Shown here: one piece after another, positions 44,826-56,779 of the stretch
How the letters are laid out: every line of letters begins with the position of its first letter
How positions within the stretch are numbered: position 1 is the first letter of the stretch
Source of the DNA: Adiantum capillus-veneris
Taxonomy: Eukaryota > Streptophyta > Polypodiopsida > Polypodiales > Pteridaceae
Direction of reading: 5' to 3'
Assembly (NCBI GenBank): GCA_014529385.2
Contig: CM043962.1
Location: forward strand, 44,503,098-44,567,097
Length of the DNA: 64,000 nt
Notes under the pieces: model-generated
What the model saw: the letters and a program-made list of their open reading frames with translations, nothing else
The model's database searches: none
What the model was told of the DNA's origin: nothing
Translations under genes and position numbers: made by a program

Positions 44826-45981
44826 TGTGAGCGGGATAAAAACACACACAACGCCTCTATAATGACCCGACACACACTCTTGGGATGATACACACACACA
44901 CACACACACACACACTATGGGGGCACCACTCGGCATATACAACCCACCTGGCTGAGACAGGGAACACACCTATGGAGTGAGAGGAGAGAGACTACCCATT
45001 TACCCACTCCACATAGAGAGACACACACACACACACCCAAAAAACTCAGCTCAAAAGAGGATAATATTTGATGTTTAGGTACAATTGAGCTTGGGCCAAC
45101 ACCAATGGGGCAAATAGCTCACACAATATGGGTAAAATATGCCAGATACAATCACAAATTGGAGTAGAAGCTTCACTCATAGGAGAAACTTACACAGCAT
45201 AAATAGAATAAAAATAGTGAGGAATTTGGCAAAATGAACAATGCCATCGCGTCCGGAACGGCCCAAAACCCTAGTCTACAATGTGAAAGTGCTCAAATCC
45301 GACCTCGGATGAGCAGTTTACGATCAAAACAGGCTCCAAAAACAGCACAAACTCAGTTGCGGCTATTCCACCTCTTCTCTCCACGTTTTTTCTGGTCTTC
45401 TCTCTGTTTTTTCAGTTCCCACACTTAGCTTTATTACTTGGGCACTCTTGTCCTTTTAGATGACCTCAAACGGACCCCGAACATGCCAAAAACTGACCTC
45501 GCAGTGTATAGTTGTCACCCTGCCGCATCCATCCGCACACCTGGCACTCAACTTTTTCCAATAATGCATCCCACCACCACGTGAAGTGGCCCCAAAAGAT
45601 GGTCCTCATGATGAAATTTCTGCATAATTAGCACAAGAAAACACCCACGTTATGTCCGTACTCATCCACGTGCAAATTTGACCCCATTCGACCTCCTGAT
45701 GCCACTAGATGCGATCTAACGCACCTGCTTACCTCATGTCATCGGCCTGCGGATAGCTTCCTCGAGAAGTTTTACGCACTACCAACTCCTCATTATTATA
45801 GAAAAAACACATTGGTACTGGTAACAGTGAAAAACGATGCACTATGTACATGTTGTCCTACCTGTACACATGTGGGCCCCACGTAACCACCTGGCTCTGG
45901 AAAATGGGCAATCCTTTATTTGATGCACCATGCATGTGTATGTACAGATGCGCAATCCCTTGCTCCAAAAAACTCCTGACA
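44826..45981 (-). mobile_element. LTR (3' LTR in element orientation) of the gag-protease element
   Basis: In + reading it runs TGTGAGCGGGATAAAAAC... to ...AAAACTCCTGACA, 1156 bp, and is nearly identical to 49380-50527. Differences are a few per cent plus CA-repeat length. The coding sequence between the copies is on the - strand, so this is the downstream LTR. It includes CA microsatellites near 44889 and 45019. Confidence 0.92.
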
Positions 45982-46010
45982 TAATTTGCCCATCCCCTAG
46001 CCTGCTAGAG
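45982..46010 (-). other. Polypurine tract of the gag-protease element
   Basis: Read on the minus strand, the sequence GCTAGGGGATGGGCAAAT lies immediately before the TGTCAGG start of the downstream LTR. Confidence 0.55.
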
Positions 46011-46037
46011 CATTCATGCTCAGCAGCAGCAGCAACA

Positions 46038-48416
46038 CTAGTAGATGCTCATTCCACCTGGATCCCACACAAAAATACTTGGCATTCCTTGCATCAAAAG
46101 CTTAATCAAGGTTCCACCTGGTTCCCAAGGAAAACCTATAGAGATACCATATATCAACTTTGCATCAAGAAAAACATCAATTACTTTGGCATAGACCTGC
46201 ATGTGCAAATATATCTCCTCCTCCATAGCTGAGAGGTCTCCACTAATCATTTGTGTCATCAATTCCTGCTTCTTTGACAATTCAACCTTGGTTTGCATCA
46301 GCCCTTCAATCACTTCATAAGGCCCTTCACTTTCATCTTCAACCTCATTTGCAAATGCAACTAAAACAGACTCCTGGATTTCTTTGTCCATCAAAAGAAA
46401 TGCAACATCAGCATCCTCATCACTGCTGGTAGTACTATCACTGTCCTCGTCAGACACTGTGGAATAGCCTTCATCACTAGACTCATCCTCATCCTCATAA
46501 AGCTCCTCCAATTGTTTCCTTGTGTCCATATTATATAGCTTCTTGGAACCTGTCTTTCCATAGAGGCTAATCGTACCACGTCTCCAATCTTGAACAGCTC
46601 CCACTGCACGTAACCATGGTCTGCCTAGTATAATAGGATATGCTCCCAACCCTGCTGGAATCACATGAAAATCAACCACCTCCTTTGCATCTTACGCCTC
46701 CACTTCTAAGCTCTTTACAACACCCAAACATTTTACTTTTTGATGGTTTGCCAATCTTATCCGAAAGCCTGACACCCCAGTCACTGTAAGACCCATCTTC
46801 TCAACGCATGAGTGTGTTATGACACATATTTGGGCTCTGCCATCCACATAACCTTGTCCCATATTTTTTCTTTTGTGCCACACATCTACTACTGGAAAAT
46901 TGTCTGGTAGCTCATCCATCACCAACACTTTCACTGAACCTCTCTCTGACTCTTTCTCCATTGGGTTAACCATCCTCTTCCACCGTCTCTTTAGCTTAGG
47001 CACCATCTTTATAAGCTGCCCAAAAGTAACATCCGCTTTCCTGCTTGTCAGATCCTCCTTCAAGTCATAGCTCACTTGCCCATCCCCTAGTGGAAAATCT
47101 GAAACATGAAACTTGCGACGAGCCCTTCTTTTCCTCTTGGCCTCGACATCCTCGCCTTTATGGCTCTTTCCCTTCTTCTTGCTAGGACCTGGGGCACTTC
47201 TTCCTTCCTTGTCCTCTGTGGTTCTCTTCCCAATAGGCATCACTAATGTATCCTCTAGCTTTGATGCCTTCTCCAAGGTGACTACACTTAGCACTTTTTG
47301 TCTTTCCCTTTTCCTCTTGGGTTAATCCATTGGTTCCTTCTTCTCCCTTAATTTCGATGCCATAATCATTTGACCTAGTTAGCACCTGTCTTGGCAATGG
47401 ATACATGTCTCTCCCCATCCTAGGTGGCTTATCACATTGCAGGCTGATGTGTCCCAACTTTCCACAATTATAACATGTGGGCGTTTGCCTCCAAAACCTA
47501 CCATTGCTTTGTCCAACACCATTCCTAGGTCTTTCTTCACCTCCTGGCTGATTTGCAAACCTTCCTCGACCTCGATTATTTCCCACTTGACCTAGCATGT
47601 TTAGGCTAAGATTCTTCATTAAATCTAGCACTTGCCTCATGTCTTACTTTAGACCATCATCTTGCATTGTTGTAGTGACCACTGCTGGCATAACCTGAGG
47701 AGTAATAGGAACCACTGGTTCATGATGAACCCCTGGCATGCGACCTTGTAAAGAGTCCATAGGCTGAAATTCAGACCTCATGGGCAAAGACTCCACCCCT
47801 AACTGGCTCATTTTTCTCAGCTTCCACTCTTTGTTCCTTGCTACCTCTAGTGCATCTTCATATGTCCTAGGCTTCTTTAGCTCCACTCTCAAACTTTATT
47901 CTCCCAAAGACCAGCCAAGAACCTGTCCTTCTTCATCATGTCAGGCGGGGGTACTTGTGGTGCTAATAAGGCCTTGCACATCCGCTCCCATGCCAATGAA
48001 AACTTACGTATGTACGCATCTACTGTCTCACCTTCCTTCTGCACCAAACCTTGTACTTCTTACCACACTTTGTCAGGATCTTCTATCTTCACAAACTCCA
48101 CTTCCAATTCATGCCTTAGATTGTCCCAACTCAATCTTACAGGTGGATCAGCCGCATGCAACTCCTCTTCAAATGCTTTGGACCACACTCGTGCATCACT
48201 CTTCAAACAGATTTGGAGAAGACGTAACATCTGTGCAGGGTCATGGATCTGGTTGCTAATACAAGAAACCTCCATCTTTTCCAAAAAGTCTTCCACATCT
48301 TCATCACTTCTTCCATGAAACTCCGGATAAGAGAAATCCATGGCTACCCAAGTTACAATACTATGAGAACCCCTTCGAACACACGTGCAAGAACCCAAAA
48401 CTTTTGACTGACTCAA
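46038..48416 (-). pseudogene. LTR retroelement gag and aspartic protease, no RT or integrase
   Basis: From 48416 the minus strand reads a retrotransposon gag core (MDFSYPEFHGRSDEDVEDFL, LKSDARVWSKAFEEELHAAD), then after stops and frame changes a CCHC zinc knuckle, CYNCGKLGHISLQC (near 47460). It then gives a protease-like part with GYVDGRAQICVITHSCVEKM and YPIILGRPWLRAVGAVQDW, and a long acidic tail (EDEDESSDEGYSTVSDEDSD). Stops occur at 48060, 47644, 47182 and 46692. Between the two LTRs there is only 3.4 kb and no RT, RNase H or integrase, so the element must depend on others. The remaining internal sequence (48420-49356) has no recognised gene. Confidence 0.85.
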
Positions 48417-49356
48417 TTCCCAGAAACTTCAATGGAGCTCAACTTTAGATAAGGACAAACACATGCACATCAAATGAGTTTTCATAGCTAATCATCGGAA
48501 TTACAACATGCAAAGGACATTCCAGGATCTCTCTTAATCTTCTTGGCCCGAACATAAAGACTATGCGCTGCTGAAAAAAAATCTTCCTGGACACATGAAC
48601 ATTTATCTGGATTCTTTGAGTTAAATGAAAAGGAGTGAATTGAGGTCCATTTTGATCATCTATTAAAGCCAACCATGCAGCTCCCAAGAAAGCACACTTG
48701 TCTTATCCTCTGATTTTGCCAAAATTTCAGCAGCATAACATCATAAATGGCTTAAAAGACCAAAAGACTAGGCATCATAACTTGGAAAAATTTTGACAGA
48801 GTTTCCCCAGAAGTAGAGCAGTGAGAACCCAAAATATAGACTGTATATGTATGCATAAACTGCCAACAATAGAACCCGAGCATCAAGTAGGAATCACTAG
48901 TACATAGCCTATGGCGAGGTCACGAAGAGGGTGCTCCAACTGCCTGTATCACTGAAAGGATCTCCACATTTGAGAATCCCCCAGCTCAATAAAAACTCAG
49001 GCTATCGACCCTCACACGAAGGCTTATGCAAATCGCATATAGTCAAGTCTCAGAAATGACTATCTTCCAGACCAAGTCTCAAAAATGGCTGGGACTGCAA
49101 AAAAAAAGCCAAGTATGGCTCCACAAAGGCGTACAATGGTAGTTTCCACAAGTAACGTACAATATCAACAGACAATGTGCTCAAACAGGCGCCCAATGAT
49201 GCATACCCACGGCAACTGCAAGTGACTTCCACTATCAGTGTATCACTCTGCTCCAGCTACATGTACATGTCCCTGTAACCTGTAACTTATAGTCCGCAAC
49301 CTGTAATCCCGAATTCCGAATCTCGAAGCTCGAAACAGAAGGTACTCGAAGAAGAT

Positions 49357-49379
49357 CCTCAGTGGGGGCACCAAAAGAA
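49357..49379 (-). other. Candidate primer-binding site
   Basis: On the minus strand the LTR end CCCGCTCACA is followed by TTCTTTTGGTGCCCCCACTG. TGGTGCCCCCACT is suitable as the complement of a tRNA 3' end, but the tRNA has not been identified; it is not the usual initiator-Met site. Confidence 0.5.
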
Positions 49380-50527
49380 TGTGAGCGGGATGAAAACACA
49401 CACAAAGCCTCTATAATGACCCGACACACACTCTTGGGATGATATACACACACACTATGGGGGCACCACTCGGCGTATACAACCCACCTGGACGAGACAG
49501 GGAACACACCTATGGAGTGAGAAGAGAGAGACTACCCATTTAACCACTCCACATAGAGACACACACACACACACACACACACCCAAAAAACTCAGCTCAA
49601 AAGAGGAGAATATTTGATGTTTAGGTACAATTGAGCTTGGGCCAACACCAATGGGGAAAATAGCTCACACAATATGGGTAAAATATGCCAGATACAATCA
49701 CAAATTGGAGTAGAAGCTTCGCTCATAGGAGAAACTTACACAACCAAAATAGCAAAAAAATAGTGAGGAATTTGGCAAAATGAACAATGTCATCGCGTCC
49801 GGAATGGCCCAAAACCCTAGTCTACAATGTTAAAGTGCTCAAATCCGACCTCGGATGAGCAGTTTACGGTCAAAACAGGCTCCAAAAACAGCAAAAACTC
49901 AGTTGCGGCCGTTCCTCCTCTTCTCTCCATGTTTTTTCTGGTCTTCTCTCTGTTTTTTCAGTTCCCACACTTAGCTTTATTACTTGGGCACTCTTTTCCT
50001 TTTAGATGACCTCAAACGGACCCCGAACATGCCAAAAACTGACCTCGCAGTGTATAGTTGTCACCCTACCGCATCCATCCGCACACCTGGCACTCAACTT
50101 TTTCCAATAATGCATCCCACCACCATGTGAAGTGGCCCCAAAATATGGTCCTCATGATGACCTTTCTGCATAATTATCACAAGAAAACACCCACGTTATG
50201 TCCGTACTCATCCACGTGCAAATTTGACCCCATTCGACCTCCTGACGCCACTAGATGCGATCTAACGCACCTGCTTACCTCATGTCGTCGGCCCGCGGAT
50301 AGCTTCCTCGAGAATTTTTACGCGCTACCAAATCCTCGTTATTATAGAAAAAACACACTGGTACTGGTAATAGTGAAAAACAATGCACTATGTACATGTT
50401 GTCCTACCTATACACATGTGGGCCCCACGTAACCACCTGGCTCTGGAAAATGGGCAATCCTTTATTTGATGCACCATGCATGTGTATATACATATGCGCA
50501 ATCCCTTGCTCCAAAAAACTCCTGACA
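49380..50527 (-). mobile_element. LTR (5' LTR in element orientation) of the gag-protease element
   Basis: 1148 bp, nearly identical to 44826-45981, with TG...CA ends. The five bases outside the outer LTR ends (GTCAT at left, CTGTG at right) do not match, so a target-site duplication is not seen. Confidence 0.92.
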
Positions 50528-51094
50528 CTGTGACTTCTTGTTGACTCCGCTTGAAATGCTCTACCTGCTCGAGCCTCGTCGAAGCCTAAAAAAATACCAA
50601 ATGGCACATCCTCCCATGCGGTCAAATAAGCTCAAACCCGGCCCTCGGAAAACATTCAACTGACCATATCTTACCAACCAGAGCTCCGATTCGCAATCCG
50701 AGAAGACCGACATGCTTCACAACTTGAGCACTACACATGTATATACTGACATCAGCCCGTGCCACCTGTCCCCAGCTGCCCTGTCCGTCGGGGATCTGCT
50801 ACACCTCCTAACTTTAAACTGCAATATCTTGAGCACAAGGGCTCTATTTGACAAGCCGTCTAGACCGGATTCTAGAGCATACTGAACACTACATTTCAGG
50901 ACATTGACTTGGCATTTCGGACACCTTCATCTGCCATCCCACCTGGACCATCCCGCAGCACTTTTGGCCTAAAAAGCAGCTTTAAGTATACATTCTCGCT
51001 ACCGTTTGGCTGCCTAGGGCCTTGGCACCTGTCCTAACCTTCTGCACTACACTCGATTGCTGCCTCTGCCAGCATAGACCACCTCCTAACTTCG
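50528..51094. other. Stretch without recognised genes
   Basis: Mixed-composition sequence with no long ORF or repeat partner in the window. Confidence 0.5.
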
Positions 51095-51640
51095 ATCAAA
51101 TTTGGCTGTACCACTGTCCTCAGGTCTTATGAATTTGAAATGTCCACTAGATGGCGGGATCAGCTTGAGCAGGAGGCCATTTACAGACTTATCCAGAAGG
51201 ACAATTCTAGCACTAGTACTTTTGAGGCACCAATACAGAATAAGGACAAGAGGAAGCGAGTTCAGTGGAAGGATACTGGGTAGTTCCATCTCAGAATCAG
51301 ACAGTGGATTTCCCCAGTTGGGCATTGGAATCTCCTTGGCTGGGCACCCTTGGAATTACAACTATATGGGTGTCAAGCACTCAACAAGCATGAAGTATGG
51401 TATAAAGCTGGCAATACCGAAAGAGTATTATCATGAGGAACATCGGCCAAATCAAAAAAGCAGAAGGTTTTCTCAACACCAAATCAGAATCAAGCGGTGG
51501 GTTTTTTTTCAAAAATTTTGGAGTTATACCAAAATTCAAGAAAGGAGGGAAGGATGTAGAAGGCGAGGATAGTCCTAGCAGGCGTGAACTGCCCCTTAGA
51601 AGGCCGACCAGTAGGAAGCGAGAACAGTTACTGTAGTAAC
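51095..51640 (+). pseudogene. Unrecognised broken coding sequence
   Basis: Three frames in turn look coding: [20 protein letters not shown] (51150-51210), then [20 protein letters not shown] (51340-51400), then a basic stretch ending SRRELPLRRPTSRKREQLL with a stop at 51634-51636. The last frame is rich in Lys, Arg, Ser and Gly. I cannot assign a family; a retroelement or pararetrovirus-like origin is possible but not shown. Confidence 0.3.
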
Positions 51641-51647
51641 TCTAGAG

Positions 51648-51730
51648 ATTATAAATAGGAACCGCTACACTATAACCAGGCTTCTTGGCTTTTTGGCTTT
51701 TTGGCTTTTTCCTTTATAAACACTTTTGGT
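51648..51730 (+). promoter_or_regulatory. TATA-like motif and triplicated TTGGCTTTT
   Basis: ATTATAAATAGG lies at about 51648, and about 30 bp on TTGGCTTTTTGGCTTTTTGG forms a three-unit 9-10-bp repeat. A second TATA-like TTTATAAAC follows near 51713. The arrangement resembles a promoter and leader following a coding end; this is inference from motif order. Confidence 0.35.
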
Positions 51731-52199
51731 TTACAAGCTCTTAGCTTCTAGATTCACCCATGTAATCATTTACTCCTATAATCATTTGAGCTTAAGCCTA
51801 TTGTACACTGTACTAGTCATCCTTGAGCTAATGATCTAAATCTACAAATATCATTTCCAGCCTTCCAGTTGTGTCTTTGATTTCAGTATAACATTCCAGT
51901 TTAGTTCTCTATTTCAGTTTAGTACTCTGTTTCAATTCTCACTAACTGAATTGACGAGATAATCAGTAGCTCTAAATTCTAACACTAGAATGAGCTATCT
52001 GAAGAGACCAGCTCCCATTTCAACATCCTGCATTAGTTGTTTGGCGATGTAGTGTGCAAGGGCTACCTGAGGCCCAAACATCGTGCACTCCCCCCCTTTC
52101 GGCTAGCCCACAGGTCCATGTCCAAAACATCCTACAAAAATGAAATTAACCAAAAGCACAAAAGAAAGGTTGAATTATCAACATACAAGATGCTTAGTA

Positions 52200-53260
52200 T
52201 TACCTCTTGTTGCATATCCTCATCATCCATAGTTGGTGTGGCTTCAAGGTTGATAGAGGATTTCTCTCATCCAACCTTGCGTGGGATCCGCGAACCAAGT
52301 GAGTCGGAGAAGATAGGAGTTTGGTTGGAAAAAACCCTGGCTTGTGTTGCAATGAACTCCTCGTCTATGACTTCACTATGCTTTGTAGCAAGAATATTTG
52401 TTGTCACAAGTGAAATTGTGTCAGCAATAGAGTCCCCCAATGGAAGTAGCTTGTCATCTGTAGCTTCTGGTGTAGGATCAAGGGGGAACTCTATCTTGGT
52501 GCATATGAGGCTGAGACACTCATCTAGTCGGACACCAAAAGCCTTTTATAGATCATGTAAGAATAAATACTCTTCATCTTCTACAATTATGCTGCTGAGA
52601 TGGATAATCTCCACTTTGGGAATTGCAGCAGGGTCATGGCTCTCAAGGTTGGGCACCTCAGAGGTGTTAACAATCTGCTCTCTCACTGCAACTACCCCTT
52701 CCAAGCCGTGGGGATATTCAGCGGCTTGTAGTCTTTGCTCACTCTGGACATCTATAGGGGTGGGCTTGGGATCTTTACGATCCAGCAGCACCCCACCCAC
52801 TGCCAGATGATGCTGGATCTCCATCTCCTCTAAGGAGGGCTCCTCATTGACAAGGAAGAAGAGAGTGGAAATGTTGGACAAGAAAGATTGCCCAATTTTG
52901 TGCTTCTTGAAGGAATCTGCAACTTCCTTTGTCACTTGGCGGAAGTGGTTTGCCTCTTTTGCAATCGCCTCAAAGCGGGCTAGTCTCTTTGAAAATGTAG
53001 TGTCACCCTGGGGTGGATGTAGCGAAGCAGATCACATGGCAACCATAACATGGTGTTTTCTTCAAAGTTTACAGCATACTTGAGTATATGCAATGCATAT
53101 ACTCTATGTGTAAATCCACTGTGTGGGTGAAGAAGCCATGCGGATCATTCCATCCAGTATATTTGGTGTCGTCTAGGAAAAGGAGGAACCGCAAAAGGGG
53201 GTGTGTGGCTCTTTTAATGCAGTTTCTGTGGGAGGAGGATGCATCAGCATGTGCTGCCAT
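52200..53260 (-). pseudogene. Candidate spliced gene behind a GA array, broken
   Basis: On the minus strand an ATG at 53260, directly downstream of a GA array, opens about 60 codons (MAAHADASSSHRNCIKR, FFTHTVDLHIEYMHCIYSS). After an acceptor-like CCCCAG at 53008-53013 a second open stretch begins (FSKRLARFEAIAKEANHF, HKIGQSFLSNISTLFFLVNE, EEMEIQHHLAVGGVLLD). It continues through in-frame stops at 52546-52548 and near 52266 to LEATPTMDDEDMQQEV. The donor for the first exon is unclear. Composition and length of the open frames support coding origin. No domain is recognised. Confidence 0.4.
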
Positions 53261-53263
53261 AGT

Positions 53264-53266
<3 letters not shown>

Positions 53267-53355
<89 letters not shown>
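53267..53355. repeat. (CT)n microsatellite
   Basis: About 44 CT units, immediately 5' (on the minus strand) of the ATG at 53260. Confidence 0.97.
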
Positions 53356-53359
<4 letters not shown>

Positions 53360-53561
53360 TGTCTTTCTCTCTATCTCACTCTCAAGCATTGACAGAAAAA
53401 TAAGAAGCCCCCTCCCCTTATATACACCCCCCCCATGGCCCACTGCAAAAAAAGATACCATCCCAAAGCTCTTTGATATACATACAAACGCACAAGGTGC
53501 ACACACAAACACCCAAACAAAATCTAAAAAACTTAATCTGAAAAAAGAATGCTTTACAACG

Positions 53562-53574
53562 TGGCATTAGAGCC
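53562..53574 (+). other. Possible copia primer-binding site
   Basis: TGGCATTAGAGCC differs from the usual plant initiator-Met site TGGTATCAGAGCC at two bases and follows TTTACA-ACG, as at the end of a copia LTR. It lies upstream of copia RT scraps on the same strand. No matching LTR copy was found. Confidence 0.35.
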
Positions 53575-53599
53575 GGTTACATTGATCTATCAGATCAAC

Positions 53600-53862
53600 T
53601 TAAGACAATGCACTGCCAATCCTCCACTCCTCTTGCACTTTCATGGCTGCCTCCATCCACCTACCAATCTGAAACCACAAAAAATCTTTTAATAAGAGTA
53701 ACAATTGGCACATGTAGACAACATAAAAATTGACCTGACCTTTTGCCGATTGAGACAAAAGTAAGCATCTTTGATATCTTTGTAGCCCAAGATAATCAAG
53801 TGTTCCCATATGTTGGTGAGAGTCCAATGTTCACTAACTTGCACAACTCTGTCTCCCTCCAT
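53600..53862 (-). CDS. Possible two-exon small gene or gene end
   Basis: On the minus strand ATG at 53862 follows a short GA array and opens MEGDRVVQVSEHWTLTNIWE, then HLIILGYKDIKDAYFCLNRQ, to AAG|GT at 53740. A 71-bp intron (53669-53739) with GT and TTTCAG ends leads in frame to IGRWMEAAMKVQEEWRIG and TAA at 53600. The product would be 64 residues. Frame agreement across the GT-AG intron is the main support. The family is unknown, and it could be a captured exon pair. Confidence 0.35.
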
Positions 53863-54004
53863 CTCTCTCTCTCTCTCTCCATCTTCATAACTCTCCCTCT
53901 CCCCTTCCCTTTCCTCTCTCTCTATCTTGCTAACTTGAATTCAAATTACAAATCAAAAGACAATAATACAAGAAGTTTGGTTGTGGTCCTCCTCCTCTAC
54001 TCCA

Positions 54005-54005
<1 letters not shown>

Positions 54006-54097
<92 letters not shown>
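54006..54097. repeat. (CT)n microsatellite
   Basis: About 46 CT units. A shorter interrupted CT run is at 53860-53879. Confidence 0.97.
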
Positions 54098-54100
<3 letters not shown>

Positions 54101-54394
54101 GTTGTTTTTGAAAGCCACTCTAGAATGCATACAAAGCTTTACACTTCGTGAATGGAATCTGGAATCAGATCATAGAATGTTATGTATTGACCTCAAGTGT
54201 GGTGAAAGACCCGAGCATGTAGCCTCCAATCATGATGTGAATCATTCGTCTAAACTTCAAACGAGCACTTCTATATGATGATATGGTGGACCAAATGTTA
54301 AGCATGACAGAGCATCAAGAGAGCCCAACATTAGAAATGCAAGTGGAAAGTTTTCAAAGAAGTAATTTGCTCATGTGCGAAGGAATGTTTTTCG

Positions 54395-54800
54395 GTGAAA
54401 CTTTTGATGAAGCATAGAATTCAAAAAATTGGATGGCTGCCATGCAATGAAAATATGATGCATTTATAGAAAATGACAAATGGACTTTATGTGAATTGCC
54501 TCCTGCAAAAAAGTTTATTGGTACAAAGTGGGTCTACTAGTTGAAACGTAAGCCAGATGGTGAGATTGATTGCAACAAGGCTAGACTTGTTGCAAACATC
54601 TATGCATAGTAAAAAGGAAATGATTAAGAAGAGGCCTTTGCTTCCTATTGGCGTATGAGTACTATTCGTTTGTGCATTGGCAGCTCATTTTGGATGGAAT
54701 CTATATCAATTAGACATTGTTTTTTTTTTGAATGGTGATATATTTGAGGAAGTTTATTTAATGTAGCCTTGGGATTTTTTCAAGAATAGGTTTTTGGTGT
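54395..54800 (+). pseudogene. Ty1/copia reverse transcriptase, heavily decayed
   Basis: The + strand carries NSKNWMAAMQ, a stop, KYDAFIENDKWTLCELPPAK, KFIGTKWVY, a stop, and LKRKPDGEIDCNKARLVA. This is the N-terminal half of a copia RT domain (the WxAAM, NxTW and KWVYKxKxxxDG blocks). Later blocks corresponding to DVxxAFLxG are distorted (near 54715). Many stops show it is old. It does not match the copia fragment at 37745-38709 closely. Confidence 0.8.
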
Positions 54801-55081
54801 GCAACATCTCCTAGGTATAGTACTATGTGTGGCACTATGCCAAGAATGATTTTTTAGATATTTATATCACCTTACCTATGATGTTATCCCATATGTCACC
54901 ATATATCTCTTCTATATAAGAGCACCATTTATACATTTCCATTATGCAATATATTCTAGCATTATTTTGTATTTGTGCTTGTCTTATCTCTCCACGTTCT
55001 CATCAAGCCCTTAATTTCATACTAACTATGAATGCCTTGCCTATTAACCTACTATAATCTCAACAAAAATCAATTTTAGAG

Positions 55082-55123
55082 TGTTGAAATTGTGGCAAGA
55101 AGGGTCACATAAAAAAGAATCAC
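55082..55123 (+). pseudogene. CCHC zinc-knuckle remnant of a copia gag
   Basis: The sequence reads C-stop-NCGKKGHIKKNH, where the stop (TGA) replaces Trp and the last cysteine has become His. It matches the C-W-x-C-GKxGHxxxxC knuckle of copia gag. It lies 3' of the RT remnant, the wrong order for one element, so the scraps come from different insertions or a rearrangement. Confidence 0.65.
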
Positions 55124-55401
55124 TAGTTCGAGAAGAAGAAGGAGTTGGAGTCTAAGAAAACAAGCCAACATTGGAGGGCAATGTGGCAGGTAAAGTAAGG
55201 CAAGATGCTCTAATTCTTTCATTGGACAATGTGTCAATTCTTCAATAATAGACTCTAGGGATTCATTCCATTCAACACCCCACAAGAAGTGCTCCCAAGA
55301 TTACACAAAAATTAATGTTGAAATCTTCCCATTTATTTTCCAATGGTGCTTCATATTGAAGCTTTTTCATCCATAACTTTTGCTCAACCATTTCACTGTA
55401 C

Positions 55402-55403
<2 letters not shown>

Positions 55404-55464
<61 letters not shown>
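55404..55464. repeat. (AG)n microsatellite
   Basis: About 30 AG units, 60 bp before the LTR of the next element. Confidence 0.97.
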
Positions 55465-55467
<3 letters not shown>

Positions 55468-55525
55468 AAGACATCATAAACCATAGTTGATTGCTTAATG
55501 ATTGCAAGATACATTTGAGAGGGCA

Positions 55526-56723
55526 TGTAACATTTAATGGTCTAAAAACTTATGTGTAGCGGAAATTAGCATGAACATAGTGGGCATTTCATTAGAATAG
55601 ATTCCTAATGAGAATACAAGAGTGCTTGGGTGGAGAGAGAAACAAAAAGCATAACACCTAGTTAGATAGCATCGACAATACTTTCAAAAGAGAGAGAAAT
55701 TAAGCTATTGACAACAGTTGAGGACCGGATTTGCATGGAGCCGGTCCCCCCTCCAAAAGGCTTTGTATTATGGTTTCTCCCATCAAGAGAGACATTGTAC
55801 AATACAATTCTTTGTGTTCCTTCAAGACTAGCTACTGCAATGAAGATGAAAGCTTCATGCACTAAGCAAAACACTTAACAAACACAACTTTAATTATCCC
55901 CGTTCTCAGACCCAAGACCTCACACACCTTCGAAGATGGTGAGAGCTAGCAGGGTATGAGAGTAGTTTGAGAGGAAGGAGTATCTTACGAGAAACATGTA
56001 CATATCCTCACATAATCACTCATATTAGCATAGCTTTAGCTTAGTAATTAGCTTGGTAGAGGATATGAGCATGCATTGAAGCTTGGCTCTTGGTTGGATT
56101 TGCATCCACAAGCCAAGAGTGTGTCGTTGTAGGCTTCTATCTCACAAGCTTGGAGTAGGTGATGAGCTCTCCATTAAAGCTTGGGAAGAGATAGTCTTCT
56201 CTTTCTTCACACATGAGATTGTGTGAGTGTGTGTGTGATAATTCCTTGCAAAAATCAGCCCCCTCTCTCTCTTGGGCAATCCCTCTTGCTATTTGCTCTT
56301 GCTGAGCCCTCATTGGCTCACCCCAAGTCACCCCAAGTCAAGCCAATGACTATTAAGCAGTATAAGTGATAGCCTTCTGACATGTGTCCCCCTTTCCCCT
56401 TTTGTGAGAGCTTTAGGTAATTAAATAATTAAAATAAACTCTCATTGGACCCCTTTGCCTCCTGGCCAATAGGAATCAGGCAAGCCATTGGGCTCCTGAA
56501 TGCTCATTGGACCCCTTGTGAGACTGCCCAATAGTCTTCTAGGAGACTTAATTCTCATTGGTTTCTTTTATTAAATGTTTTTAAATTAATTAAACTAGAT
56601 TTACTCTATCTTAATTCTCATTGGTCCACCTCCAAGGCCATCCAGTAGGAATTGGGCACACCTTGTGGGCATCTGTGCTAGGGAGCTGACATGTGTCCCT
56701 AATTCCCTTTGTGTAAAGGGAGC

Positions 56724-56779
<56 letters not shown>

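Noticed and set aside
44821-50532. Target-site duplication of the gag-protease element
   Set aside because: GTCAT on the left and CTGTG on the right do not match, so no duplication is claimed.
51095-51730. Endogenous pararetrovirus end followed by its promoter
   Set aside because: The order of a broken basic ORF, TATA box and leader is suggestive, but no diagnostic RT, movement or coat motif is visible, so no viral label is given.
55662-55874. 70-codon ORF repeated at 62984-63196
   Set aside because: It is duplicated because it lies in both LTRs; no domain or coding evidence beyond that.
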